Of a DNA stretch of 64,000 nucleotides, positions 53,605-62,824 are shown one piece after another. The DNA lies in NCBI RefSeq assembly GCF_000307105.1, contig NC_018645.1:2627501-2691500 (forward strand), given 5' to 3'. Numbering within the stretch: the stretch's first letter is position 1; each line of letters opens with the position of its first letter. The DNA comes from Desulfobacula toluolica Tol2 (lineage in GTDB: Bacteria; Desulfobacterota; Desulfobacteria; Desulfobacterales; Desulfobacteraceae). The notes under the pieces were generated by a model that saw only the letters and a program-made list of their open reading frames with translations, had not been told where the DNA came from and made no database searches. Both the position numbers and the translations under genes were made by a program.

Positions 53605-55074
53605 ATGCTTAAAATTTCAAAAAATACCATTATATTAACACCCTTTATTTTTTTAGGGGTACTTTCTATCTTTCTTCCTACAGAAATCCATGCACAACCT
53701 TCAAACAAAACCATACAGCCTTCATTTGATATAACCGCCCAAAACGAAACTCTGGAAGAATCGATCTTTGATGAAACTGAAGACATAAAACATAAAAAAA
53801 CGGAATTGAATTTTTCCGGTTCTCTTATTTTGCGGCCATCCATTGATATGGATCATGATAAAACAAATGAAAACAAAACCAGTTTTAAAAACAAAATTAT
53901 TCTTGAAGCCAACTACAAGAAAAAATTTGTCATATCCGGGATTTCAGATTATCTGTTTTTTGGGAGTCAAAATGAAACAGATGATTATGATATAAATTTT
54001 TATGAATTATATTTTAAGCATCGTATAAATTATTTTAATATCTCCGTAGGAAAACAGATTAAACGATGGGGCAAGACTGACCAGATTAGTCCAATAGACA
54101 CATTAAATCCTGAAAATACAACTGAATTTATTATCCCGTCCTATGACGAAAGAAAAATCCCTGTCTGGATGGCTGATGTTGTGTTCAAGAAGAATATTTT
54201 TTTTATTGAATGCGTATTAATCCCATTTTTCGAACCATCAAAATTCAACTATTTTGGAACTGACTGGGCAACCTTTTCCCATTTAAAAGAGGATATTAAA
54301 GATTCATCTCTTCCCTCCACCCTGAAATCCTATTTTGATTCTATAAAAATTAACGAAACCGAACCAAATGATAACGTGGACAGTTTTGAATATGCCCTGA
54401 GAGTGGGAGGAACGATTCAGCAATTGGATTTTGGATTTACCTATCACCATGCATTTGAGGATTTACCCTGTTTTAAAAGTTTTCCGGTTAAGAACCTGTC
54501 CCTGGAAAATCCAAATTCCATTCAAAGCCTGCTATCAAACCCGGGAAATCTAACATTAACAAATGAAAAAATTGAAGCCACATACCTGCGAAGCAATATT
54601 TTCGATTTTGAATTTGAAACCATAGTATCTGATCTGGGGATCAGGGGTGAGGCCGTGTGGAAGGACAATGAATCATTCCTGACCCGTTCATTTACTTCGC
54701 TCAGGAATCCTACATTTTTCTGGATTATCGGGGCAGATTATACCAGTTCAAATAATTGGTATTTCAACCTTCAATTCGCTCACCAACACATTTCAAATTA
54801 TGATGCCTCCACTTTATTTTTCGATAGAGACACTTATTCACTTATTGGAGAGATCAACAAAGATCTGTTTTCCGACTGGTTAAACGCTGTTGTTCAATAT
54901 ACCATCATATTAAACGACGGTTCTTATTATGTATCCCCCCGATTGGTTTCCACTCATATTAAAAACCTGGAAGTGACCTTGGGTTTGAATCTGTTTGAAG
55001 GTTCTGACAACAGTATATTAGGTCGCTACGATGTAAACGATCAGGTTTTTATTGATTTGAAATATTATTTCTGA
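53605..55074 (+). CDS. outer-membrane beta-barrel protein (DUF1302-like)
   Basis: About 489 residues: signal peptide (to about 30, PTEIHAQ), then alternating beta strands such as FYELYFKHRINYFNISVGKQ, IKRWGKTDQISPIDTLNPEN and a C-terminal aromatic residue (DLKYYF) typical of BAM-inserted barrels. Its layout (G-K-Q...W-G...P-x-D) resembles DUF1302 proteins, which co-occur with MMPL and LolA-like genes. It probably completes an envelope-spanning export route. The true start could also be ATG 53560; neither has a clear ribosome site. Confidence 0.75.
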   Translation: MLKISKNTIILTPFIFLGVLSIFLPTEIHAQPSNKTIQPSFDITAQNETLEESIFDETEDIKHKKTELNFSGSLILRPSIDMDHDKTNENKTSFKNKIILEANYKKKFVISGISDYLFFGSQNETDDYDINFYELYFKHRINYFNISVGKQIKRWGKTDQISPIDTLNPENTTEFIIPSYDERKIPVWMADVVFKKNIFFIECVLIPFFEPSKFNYFGTDWATFSHLKEDIKDSSLPSTLKSYFDSIKINETEPNDNVDSFEYALRVGGTIQQLDFGFTYHHAFEDLPCFKSFPVKNLSLENPNSIQSLLSNPGNLTLTNEKIEATYLRSNIFDFEFETIVSDLGIRGEAVWKDNESFLTRSFTSLRNPTFFWIIGADYTSSNNWYFNLQFAHQHISNYDASTLFFDRDTYSLIGEINKDLFSDWLNAVVQYTIILNDGSYYVSPRLVSTHIKNLEVTLGLNLFEGSDNSILGRYDVNDQVFIDLKYYF

Positions 55075-55151
55075 TTTTTAATTCAGTGAAATTTCATGAT
55101 CCTGTTGATGCTGAAGTTGATAAAAAAAATCAAGCAGGGATTTAACATTGA

Positions 55152-55292
55152 AAAAGCTACCCAGCCGTGGTTTTCAAAGAAAAAGTTTATATCTTTGAAT
55201 TCAAAGTCAACGAACTCACAAAACCGGCACAAATGAAATCAAAAAAAACCCTTCCAAAATTGAAGAAGATTCATAAACCTTCTCAATTTTGA
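55152..55292 (+). pseudogene. remnant of a PD-(D/E)XK (DUF1703/AAA-ATPase-like) gene
   Basis: An open stretch without a start codon reads KSYPAVVFKEKVYIFEFKVN and continues ELTKPAQMKSKKTLP to a stop at 55290. VYIFEFKV is the E-x-K core strand of the PDDEXK_9/DUF1703 family. An in-frame stop lies just before (55149-55151) and the downstream ALEQIK-type helix is absent, so only a short fragment remains. It overlaps the 3' end of the convergent DUF4091 gene by ten bases. Confidence 0.45.
55241..55290 (-). terminator. terminator of the minus-strand polysaccharide operon
   Basis: Read on the minus strand, AAAATTGAGAAG pairs with CTTCTTCAATTTT (12 pairs, one bulge; plus coordinates 55279-55290 with 55256-55268) and is followed by GGAAGGG and eight T (55241-55248). 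The DUF4091 stop codon is inside the stem. Confidence 0.6.
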
Positions 55293-57427
55293 TTGGTTTC
55301 AACACCCCTTAAAAGCTCTATCGCCCAGCTCACAATCTGCTTGCGTCGTTCTGCAAAAGAATCCGGAGACCAATCACCATAATCGTTTTCGCCCCAAGCA
55401 GGAGCTTTGCCCAGATTTTGCTTGAATAGACGAAGTTTCTGTTCGATCCGAACAGATTTTTGATTGCCTCTTGCTTTTTCTGAAGCAATCAATTTGTTTA
55501 GTTGATAAATATACTTATAATCATTGATACCTTCTCTTATGGTCTCCCAGGTAGGCGTGGAGATTGGCCCGTGAACACCGGGATACGCCACCATGACCTC
55601 CGAACCATCCAAAACAGTAAAAGGATTGCCGTTGCACCCCTGGGTTACCTGAAAGGTCCAGGGAACAACCCCATCCACATCCCATCGCCAGGCCCCAAAC
55701 CCAAACACATACCGCACATAGGCCCTGTTTTGGGTAGAGAGTGCATCATTCGGATAAATCCACCACTGTTTTCCCACTTCCCGTATTTGTTTTGCCTTGC
55801 CGTCACTGCGGGGAGGGAGAGTGCAGATAATATCCACGTCATGCCACTTACGGGTGATAAGAGTTTTGAACCCCCTATCTCCGGCTATCCTGTTCAGGAA
55901 TTTGCCGGCATCAATTCGGTCCTCACGGTCCGGTTCATCAACGGTTTGGACAATTAATTTATTTTTGGGAATGCCAAACGCACTGGCCGTCTTTTCATAT
56001 ACATCCAGAAGAAAACGAAGCCGTTTTTCCGCTGTCTGCCCATCATAGTTCAGGATACTTCCTGGATGAAAAACTTTTGCCGACTGCAATAAATGGCCTA
56101 AATACCAGCAAAACGGACCCGGGAATTTAAGGTCGGCATAGGCTTTTAAACTTGCCTCCAGACTCCGCAGGACAGGCTCTCCATTTTCATCTCTCCTGAA
56201 ATAAAAATAAGAGTGCGGATACATCATCGTCATGCCGTGAGCCCTTAAATCCTCACATATGGCTAATCCATTTTGGCGGATCAATGCCAGCTCATCATCG
56301 GACCATATATCATTATCGAGCTCGTAAAATTCATAGCTCATCATCATGCCGTACTGAATATCCGTATCTGTCAAACAAAAGGGAAGTACCTTGACAATCA
56401 ACGGAATCTTTGTTTGGCTGCCGGACTCCGGAATAATGATAATGGTGCCTTTATATTCGCCCGGCCGAACATCCGTCGGAATTTTCAGCGTCAGCCAATA
56501 TCTTTGGCTGCTTCCCTCATAAATGACGGCATCTGCGGAGCGAATAATCTTAGGCCCCCAACGGTAATCTACCGTTCTTTCTTTCTTCTTAATATTCACT
56601 GTTTCTGTTAAATACCCGACGGTGCCCACCCGTATTGAACCGGCAGGCAACACCCCTTGCTGCCCGATACAGTCAGAGACTTTGACCTGTACTCTCCCGA
56701 GATTCTTAAGCGCCTTTATGGATAAAGTAATCGGCCTGAATTCATCTCTTGCCGCCGCCACATGTATAGACGAAACAATCTCGGCCGGGTTCGGCTTTGT
56801 GTATGGGAAAACCCGATCCAAATAATTTTTCTGAAAAACAACATATTCAGTGCTGCCCCAGGGCCCTTTTACAGGATCGGCGGTCAGGTCATCCGGGTTG
56901 CCAATAGATTCAGACAGTTCAACGTACCGGGGGCGATCATATGTTTTTCCCAATCCGTCAAACCGCCTGGATAACTGGTTACTCTTAATCTTTTTTTCGA
57001 TTCCTGCAAAAACAGTATTATTTTTATCAACAAGGTGAATAACAACCCTGAATCTCCCTTCGGGAATCGTAAAAGGGCGGTCTTTGTCCACCGGCCCGTC
57101 AAAAAGGGAAAATTGAAACTCCAAATTATCCCCCTTTGGAGCCGGATAAAATATCTTGTCCCTTGATATCATCCGATCATCAAAATATAGTTCTCCCTGT
57201 ACTTGTGTATCTTGCGGCAAAGGCGAAATCCGGGAGGAAAACTTAAAACCGACTATCATAAACGACCTGATAACCAGCTCATCCAAAGGAACAGCACGAT
57301 CCCTTACCAGATATGATATAATCTCTATATCCGGTTCCTTGCCATGATGACTATCAATCGAACCTAACAAACCACAAATGACCATGGCCAATACTGCCGA
57401 TATAACACCGAATTTGATAGCACTCAT
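55283..57427 (-). CDS. DUF4091-containing glycoside-hydrolase-like protein
   Basis: A 714-residue secreted protein with an N-terminal signal (1-22), a beta-sandwich region (about 25-340) and a TIM-barrel-like C-half (about 345-690). The ending WETIREGINDYKYIYQLNKL is typical of DUF4091, and TVDEPDREDRIDAGKFL could place catalytic acids. DUF4091 domains are found in predicted polysaccharide-processing enzymes. It lies 19 nt after the heparinase-like gene, so both probably act on the same polymer. Activity is unproven. Confidence 0.8.
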   Translation of the reverse strand: MSAIKFGVISAVLAMVICGLLGSIDSHHGKEPDIEIISYLVRDRAVPLDELVIRSFMIVGFKFSSRISPLPQDTQVQGELYFDDRMISRDKIFYPAPKGDNLEFQFSLFDGPVDKDRPFTIPEGRFRVVIHLVDKNNTVFAGIEKKIKSNQLSRRFDGLGKTYDRPRYVELSESIGNPDDLTADPVKGPWGSTEYVVFQKNYLDRVFPYTKPNPAEIVSSIHVAAARDEFRPITLSIKALKNLGRVQVKVSDCIGQQGVLPAGSIRVGTVGYLTETVNIKKKERTVDYRWGPKIIRSADAVIYEGSSQRYWLTLKIPTDVRPGEYKGTIIIIPESGSQTKIPLIVKVLPFCLTDTDIQYGMMMSYEFYELDNDIWSDDELALIRQNGLAICEDLRAHGMTMMYPHSYFYFRRDENGEPVLRSLEASLKAYADLKFPGPFCWYLGHLLQSAKVFHPGSILNYDGQTAEKRLRFLLDVYEKTASAFGIPKNKLIVQTVDEPDREDRIDAGKFLNRIAGDRGFKTLITRKWHDVDIICTLPPRSDGKAKQIREVGKQWWIYPNDALSTQNRAYVRYVFGFGAWRWDVDGVVPWTFQVTQGCNGNPFTVLDGSEVMVAYPGVHGPISTPTWETIREGINDYKYIYQLNKLIASEKARGNQKSVRIEQKLRLFKQNLGKAPAWGENDYGDWSPDSFAERRKQIVSWAIELLRGVETNQN

Positions 57428-57446
57428 ATTATCTGTATTATCGCTT

Positions 57447-60284
57447 TCATCTTCCTGCTCTTCCCTTGAGCGCCTTGTCTGTTTTTATTTCACCATTTTG
57501 TAAAACCTTGAGATGGGCATTCTGCGATTGTCTATCAAAGGTAAGCGTATATTCTTTTGATGCGCCTTTTATATTAAGGGAAATAAAATTATCTCCATCA
57601 TTATATTCTATGTTCTCCATCAGTGCCACTTTTGTACCGCCAACTGTTTCCTTGTCACAAGGACGCAAGACAGTGAGAAACACATCTGCATTTTTTTTCT
57701 CTAACGGTTCGACTTCCATGCGCCAGGAGCCATGCTGCATATGGTAAGGTCCTGCATTAGCTACGGATTCTCCGTGCATCTGCCATTGATTGTATTCGGC
57801 GTCCATGAATTCAAAGGAATTGGCATTTGCGTGATTACTACGGATGACAACAGCCCCCTCCGGCAATTCAGGAATCCCGTACCGATAGGGAACCATCATA
57901 AGCGATTTTTTAGCGTGGTCTACTTTTTTTATTTTGCCCCACCCTCTGTAAAAGATATCATCCACCTGCCAGTGAGGGCGTCCATGGGTCGACTTGGAAT
58001 ACGGGTCACTGGTCGGTTCCAGATAAACAAAATCTCCGGAATTAAACCCTTCTGTATTTTCAATAAAAAGCAGCCCCCCTTTTTGATACGGTCTGCTTAA
58101 ATTTGACTGTCTGGTTCCGTATGGATCAACGCCACCCACAACACGAACGATCCGTTTTTCAGGCAAAAGCGTCCTGACTACCAAACGGCCGTCTGACGGG
58201 CCGAAATTCCAGCCGCGAATGGTAACTAATTTCGTATCCCTGGATTCTGAAATCCCGCCGAGAAGGTCGCCTGTCAGTTCTATGCCCCTCCTTTTTCCAG
58301 GAATCTTTTTTGAATAAGGAACTATGCCATCGAAGATTTCTCTTCCATCAGGTTCAGGTCTATATATGGAATGTAGAAGCCACCGCTTCGGATATTCTGA
58401 CTTTTCAGAATTCACCCGGTCAAAAATAACAACATACTCTTCTGGACGCAAAAAAATAATGGTTCTCGTAACACGTGACACTTTGGGCCTGTGATTTTCA
58501 CTGGTCACATAAGTGCAATTGTAAGCGCGGGTGATGTCGGCATGCACATAATCATATTCGCCCGGCATGCTTTCAAAGTTTGCAATGCCTCCCAGAAAAT
58601 GATCTTTGTCCTTAACCATTTCAGCAGACTTCACAAACCTGCCCCATCGCTGCCCTCCATCATTGCTATACCCGTACCAGACAGGGTCTGTTTTCTCTTT
58701 ATCCAGATTTTCACCAGGTCTATAAACAAGAAGGCTGTTGTGTGCAACGCTTCGAAGGGTGTAATTACCGCGATGCGGTGTTTCCTCATACTGCCCGCTG
58801 TCTATGGCCAGCCATCCTTTTTTATATATTTGAAAACTCCCCTGATCACGATGGGAATGGCTGAGCATGTGGCTGGAAGCTTTAAACCACACCAATGTGG
58901 CGTCAGGGTCTTCCCAGGCACTTCTTATTGTTACAACGCCCGCGCCTTCGGGCCTTCCGTCAGGAAAATCCGGCAGCATAGTCGGTCCTGAATTGGGCGA
59001 TCCGGAACAAAAGCTAAGGGGAAGCTTGGCTTCCTTTGGAGATTTTGCCGCCACAAGTCCATCTCGAAAGATTAAATCCCAAACCAGATTCGGACCCGGG
59101 CTAATCCATCTCCTCGTTGAAACCGGACCGCCGAATGCAGTGACTTCGAGACCTCCCTGCTGCTGTATCTGCCAATTGTATACGGCCGCCAAATCGTTTT
59201 TTCCCTGTCTTACAGACACTCCCTGTACCAGGGCTGTAATCGTATTGGTCCCCCGACTCGCAACCGGTGAGTATCCAACATAGCGGTAATCCCCGTAGCG
59301 AACCAGCCCCCCCGGCCTGTCAATCCTGCCATTTGCATTGTCATACCGTACATGTGTCCGGTAAGGCAGCATATTATAGAGCCAAAAAAGGGGATACCCT
59401 GTAATATAGGTGGTTCTGTCAAACAAACAGTTTTTACTTGCCGTTTCCCAGGCAGCTAAAGGCCATAACCTGCCGGGATAGGGGGCCTTGCCATACATTG
59501 TCCCATCTGGCGTGGCACCTCCCTTGCAAGCCGTCTCCAGCGTGACGACATGCTGCCCCAGATGCCAGGATGCGAAGAAATCAACATACGAGTTAGCTTT
59601 CTTGTCAATCCGCTCCGCCTGCAATTTATCATTGGTAAAAATATCTGCCCCATCATTATAAAATGCCAGGCCATAGTATGCAAACACTTCTCTTGCACCG
59701 CGCCAGCGGTTGCCCATACTTTTTTTCAACAGGTCTTTTTTTTCATCGCAGGCTGAAATAAAATGGTTAATGACCACCGCCCTTTCTTCTTTTGCCATTG
59801 CAGAATACAACCAGTCATAACAGGAAATAAACCGCGGAGAGTATCGTTGGAAATAAGACAGATCCTTTGGGGGATGAAGTTTTAGCAACAGATCAGCACC
59901 CAGCCTTCCATATTCGGCAATTGAACGTTTGGAGTAGTCAAAACCGGGAATTTCTCCAATAATATGAGCAAATGCCAGAATCATGCAATCAAAGGAAGAC
60001 GGTTTCTTTTTCCCCGGTGTATATTTATCTGCGTACTTTTTAATCGCAGTATAGTATTTTGATTGCACCCCTCGTTTATCTCCACATCTCTTTCGTATCT
60101 TCGGAATTTTTTGTCTTGTTATGAACAGCCGTGGATGCTCTTTCATTATGGTATATGGGCTATACGTGGTTTCCTTGGAATCAGCATTTAAATTGCCTGG
60201 ATCAGCCAGTCTTGGGTAAACAAACAAAATGATGCAACTCATCAGAATAAAGAGAAAGCTTTTTGTTTTTTTTAAGTTTACCAT
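57447..60284 (-). CDS. heparinase II/III-family polysaccharide lyase-like protein
   Basis: A 945-residue secreted protein. After a signal peptide (to about 27) comes an alpha/alpha toroid with HPRLFITRQKIPKIRKRCGD and, around 480-560, the heparinase II/III core (SHMLSHSHRDQGSFQIYKKG, DSGQYEETPHRGNYTLRSVA, HNSLLVYRPGEN) containing candidate catalytic His and Tyr residues. The C-terminal third is beta-sheet. Such lyases cleave uronic-acid polymers such as heparin or alginate. Its start overlaps the preceding gene by seven bases. Confidence 0.87.
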   Translation of the reverse strand: MVNLKKTKSFLFILMSCIILFVYPRLADPGNLNADSKETTYSPYTIMKEHPRLFITRQKIPKIRKRCGDKRGVQSKYYTAIKKYADKYTPGKKKPSSFDCMILAFAHIIGEIPGFDYSKRSIAEYGRLGADLLLKLHPPKDLSYFQRYSPRFISCYDWLYSAMAKEERAVVINHFISACDEKKDLLKKSMGNRWRGAREVFAYYGLAFYNDGADIFTNDKLQAERIDKKANSYVDFFASWHLGQHVVTLETACKGGATPDGTMYGKAPYPGRLWPLAAWETASKNCLFDRTTYITGYPLFWLYNMLPYRTHVRYDNANGRIDRPGGLVRYGDYRYVGYSPVASRGTNTITALVQGVSVRQGKNDLAAVYNWQIQQQGGLEVTAFGGPVSTRRWISPGPNLVWDLIFRDGLVAAKSPKEAKLPLSFCSGSPNSGPTMLPDFPDGRPEGAGVVTIRSAWEDPDATLVWFKASSHMLSHSHRDQGSFQIYKKGWLAIDSGQYEETPHRGNYTLRSVAHNSLLVYRPGENLDKEKTDPVWYGYSNDGGQRWGRFVKSAEMVKDKDHFLGGIANFESMPGEYDYVHADITRAYNCTYVTSENHRPKVSRVTRTIIFLRPEEYVVIFDRVNSEKSEYPKRWLLHSIYRPEPDGREIFDGIVPYSKKIPGKRRGIELTGDLLGGISESRDTKLVTIRGWNFGPSDGRLVVRTLLPEKRIVRVVGGVDPYGTRQSNLSRPYQKGGLLFIENTEGFNSGDFVYLEPTSDPYSKSTHGRPHWQVDDIFYRGWGKIKKVDHAKKSLMMVPYRYGIPELPEGAVVIRSNHANANSFEFMDAEYNQWQMHGESVANAGPYHMQHGSWRMEVEPLEKKNADVFLTVLRPCDKETVGGTKVALMENIEYNDGDNFISLNIKGASKEYTLTFDRQSQNAHLKVLQNGEIKTDKALKGRAGR

Positions 60285-61753
60285 TTTTTTTGCACCATAT
60301 TCTCCACCAACCGGAGCAGACGCTCTGACTTTTCCATGCCCATGAGGGCCTCATGCCAGTCTGGCGGCAGTTCAACCTGGTATACATCCACATCTCCACC
60401 TGATTTAAAAGGGGTACCCCAGTTGGAGGCAAAAAAAATCTTGTTCCCGAACCGCCCAAATGTTGCAAAGGGGTCATCATTATAGCTGCCCCGGTTGACG
60501 TGTGTATGGCAAATTCTCCAGATTCTAGGCAAGGGATTCTTTCTTCGCGTCAACTCAACAAGATGAATGGAATATTCGGCCCAGTGGGTTTGAATATCAG
60601 GAGCGATATGATACGTAGAGACTAAGCCCCAACCGGGTGTAAATATTGCACTCACGTCGAAATGCATTCCCATGCCTTTTGGTCCGCCGATTTTATCACT
60701 CAGCACAGTTTCCATGCCTGTTTCCAGATCACACATGGCATAACAACCATCACTCTGCCCTTGAGGGCTATAGGTTCTCCCTCCTGGATAAAAAATGACT
60801 TCCCGTCCTTCATCATCCAGCCCGATATCGCAATGCCATCCACCGCCATGGGTCAATTTAACCGGTGGTTTTGAAAATTTGCGATCATAGACCAGTACAG
60901 GGGCGGTTCCTAACAGAACATATTTCCCTGAAGGACTCATTCCGACCCAATTACCTGCACCCTGTCGTTCGAATCCCGGAATGGGCAAATCAAGTTTTCC
61001 AGTTATCCGTTGTTTAACCCGATCATAGCAAACAACTGACTTATGGGCCCATTTGTCTCCGCCTTTGGGTGCCCTCACAAGAAAGGCGAAATACCGGCTG
61101 TCGTAGGAGCAGTTCCCTTCTTCCGCCATTGTAATTGATGTCGCATCCGGAAACTCGTTTCTGAAATCGTGTATAATTTTGTATTGATCGGTTTTGATAT
61201 TATAAACAGAGAGGGCTGTTGGGGGGCGAAAATGAAAATAGAAAGTGTATGGATCATGTGAATCCCAACGAGCTTCTATGGGGGCGTTCCAATTAACGGC
61301 CTTTGTACTCAATGTTTTAATTAAAGTTAAACTTTTTGAATCATAAAGCAATTGTCCGCTGCCCCTGGAACCCTGAAACAGTAGAAAATTACCTGTGGCG
61401 TTGTCATAATGATGCTTCGGGTAGCTGGTGTGTACTAATGAACCATAGTTTTTTTTCGGCCAATGACGCAGTTGGTCTTTTTTCCGGTCGCTAATTCGGG
61501 TTATCTTGGTTCCAAAAACCTTATCAAAATAGGAGATGCCTTTTTGTGGTTTACTCATATCAGGCAGCGGGTAGAGTTCTTTGTCGAAAACATACCGGTG
61601 AGTTTTTATCCGCCCTTTTTCCTGGTATGAAAAACGCAACCCTTCATATTCTCCTGTTTCCTGTCCCCATGCCGTAAATTGCCAGAGCAGCAGCAAGACC
61701 GATGAAAAGAAAAAGCCCCAAAGCATGCTATGGGGCTTAATGTCAAAATTCAT
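60278..61753 (-). CDS. secreted beta-propeller protein (oligogalacturonate-lyase-like fold)
   Basis: A 491-residue protein with an N-terminal signal (about 10-32) and repeated propeller blades: YDSRYFAFLVRAPKGGDKWA, VGMSPSGKYVLLGTAPVLVY, HGGGWHCDIGLDDEGREVIF, FATFGRFGNKIFFASNWGTP. The last two and conserved His residues resemble oligogalacturonate lyase and related propellers. A GAGGTG site precedes ATG 61753. It is co-transcribed with a heparinase-like gene, so a role in polymer binding or cleavage is likely. Confidence 0.72.
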   Translation of the reverse strand: MNFDIKPHSMLWGFFFSSVLLLLWQFTAWGQETGEYEGLRFSYQEKGRIKTHRYVFDKELYPLPDMSKPQKGISYFDKVFGTKITRISDRKKDQLRHWPKKNYGSLVHTSYPKHHYDNATGNFLLFQGSRGSGQLLYDSKSLTLIKTLSTKAVNWNAPIEARWDSHDPYTFYFHFRPPTALSVYNIKTDQYKIIHDFRNEFPDATSITMAEEGNCSYDSRYFAFLVRAPKGGDKWAHKSVVCYDRVKQRITGKLDLPIPGFERQGAGNWVGMSPSGKYVLLGTAPVLVYDRKFSKPPVKLTHGGGWHCDIGLDDEGREVIFYPGGRTYSPQGQSDGCYAMCDLETGMETVLSDKIGGPKGMGMHFDVSAIFTPGWGLVSTYHIAPDIQTHWAEYSIHLVELTRRKNPLPRIWRICHTHVNRGSYNDDPFATFGRFGNKIFFASNWGTPFKSGGDVDVYQVELPPDWHEALMGMEKSERLLRLVENMVQKKW

Positions 61754-61816
61754 TTTTCACCTCTTTCAGGGTTCAGTGTCCATGATCATTTAATCAAAGC
61801 AGACCCAGAACCCTAT

Positions 61817-62821
61817 TCATTTTTTATCAACAAATGACTCGACAATAATTTTCTCCAGGTCGAGAGATATTTCCAGAGGTACCTCTATGTTATAATCATC
61901 CTTATACACAAAAGAGGGCTTTTCCTTATACGCATAATGGTGCCAAACGGGTGAAAATTCTGTAATCAGAAAATGGTCTTTTTCAGGTATAAGGTCAATA
62001 TTCAACCATGAAGCGTTAAGATCTTTAGCAAGTTTAACTGACAGATCGATAGCCTTCTGGGGCACCTTCCCCCATACCCCTATACCGCCATCGTCTATAT
62101 TGACCTTCCACTGTTCTTCATAGGCCTGGTGACGCCAGTGGGCCTCTACAACCTTGTAATTGCCTGTGACTGTTTTTAAGTCCCTGTCGATATGGATAAA
62201 TTTCTGTGCTATAAGGGGGGGAGAAAGAAACGGATAAAGCATTCTTTTTTGTTTAATCAGATAGTAATAAAAAATCCTCTTTTTCAGCAGTCTAAAAAAA
62301 TAATTCAGTGAAAACCCGTTAACAAAATTAAATGTCGACAACTTATAAAAAGAAATTAATTCTTTTAAAGAGTTTACCCTATAAACAGAACCTCCACCGG
62401 CACCATATCTATTTTTAATCACCATTGGATAACCGAGTTTTTTATCGGCTAATTTAACTGAATCCATTGAAAAAAGCGGATAAGTCTCGGGGATAGGGTA
62501 TTGATTATGCTTTAAAAATAAATATTGTCTGTATTTGTCATTATAATAAGGAATAATCTTCGGGTCAGGGAACATACCAATATCCGGGTACATCGATTTG
62601 ATATGTGTCAAATTATCATAAACATCCTGAAGTGCAAGTGGATAGCTGGAACTGTATTTAAAGGAAGGATAATAAATAACAAAGTCGATACTGCTGTAAT
62701 CAAAATCAATCCATTCATTATCTGAAAAATCGAGTACAATACAATTTATCCCGTGATCCTCTAACGTACGCTTGAAGTCAGAAAACCGTTCCTGAGATTT
62801 AAAAAGCACTGCTTTCTGCAT
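61817..62821 (-). CDS. ATP-grasp ligase-like protein
   Basis: A 334-residue cytoplasmic protein with the ATP-grasp layout: an N-terminal Rossmann-like part (1-95), KYRQYLFLKHNQYPIPETYP, KLGYPMVIKNRYGAGGGSVY (the flexible ATP-binding loop), QKFIHIDRDLKTVTGNYKVV, and ASWLNIDLIPEKDHFLITEF with the metal-binding acids. It resembles RimK/glutathione synthase-type enzymes that join a carboxylate to an amine. In a polysaccharide locus it may add an amino acid to a sugar acid (inference). It starts three bases after the glycosyltransferase stop. Confidence 0.78.
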   Translation of the reverse strand: MQKAVLFKSQERFSDFKRTLEDHGINCIVLDFSDNEWIDFDYSSIDFVIYYPSFKYSSSYPLALQDVYDNLTHIKSMYPDIGMFPDPKIIPYYNDKYRQYLFLKHNQYPIPETYPLFSMDSVKLADKKLGYPMVIKNRYGAGGGSVYRVNSLKELISFYKLSTFNFVNGFSLNYFFRLLKKRIFYYYLIKQKRMLYPFLSPPLIAQKFIHIDRDLKTVTGNYKVVEAHWRHQAYEEQWKVNIDDGGIGVWGKVPQKAIDLSVKLAKDLNASWLNIDLIPEKDHFLITEFSPVWHHYAYKEKPSFVYKDDYNIEVPLEISLDLEKIIVESFVDKK

Positions 62822-62824
62822 AAG

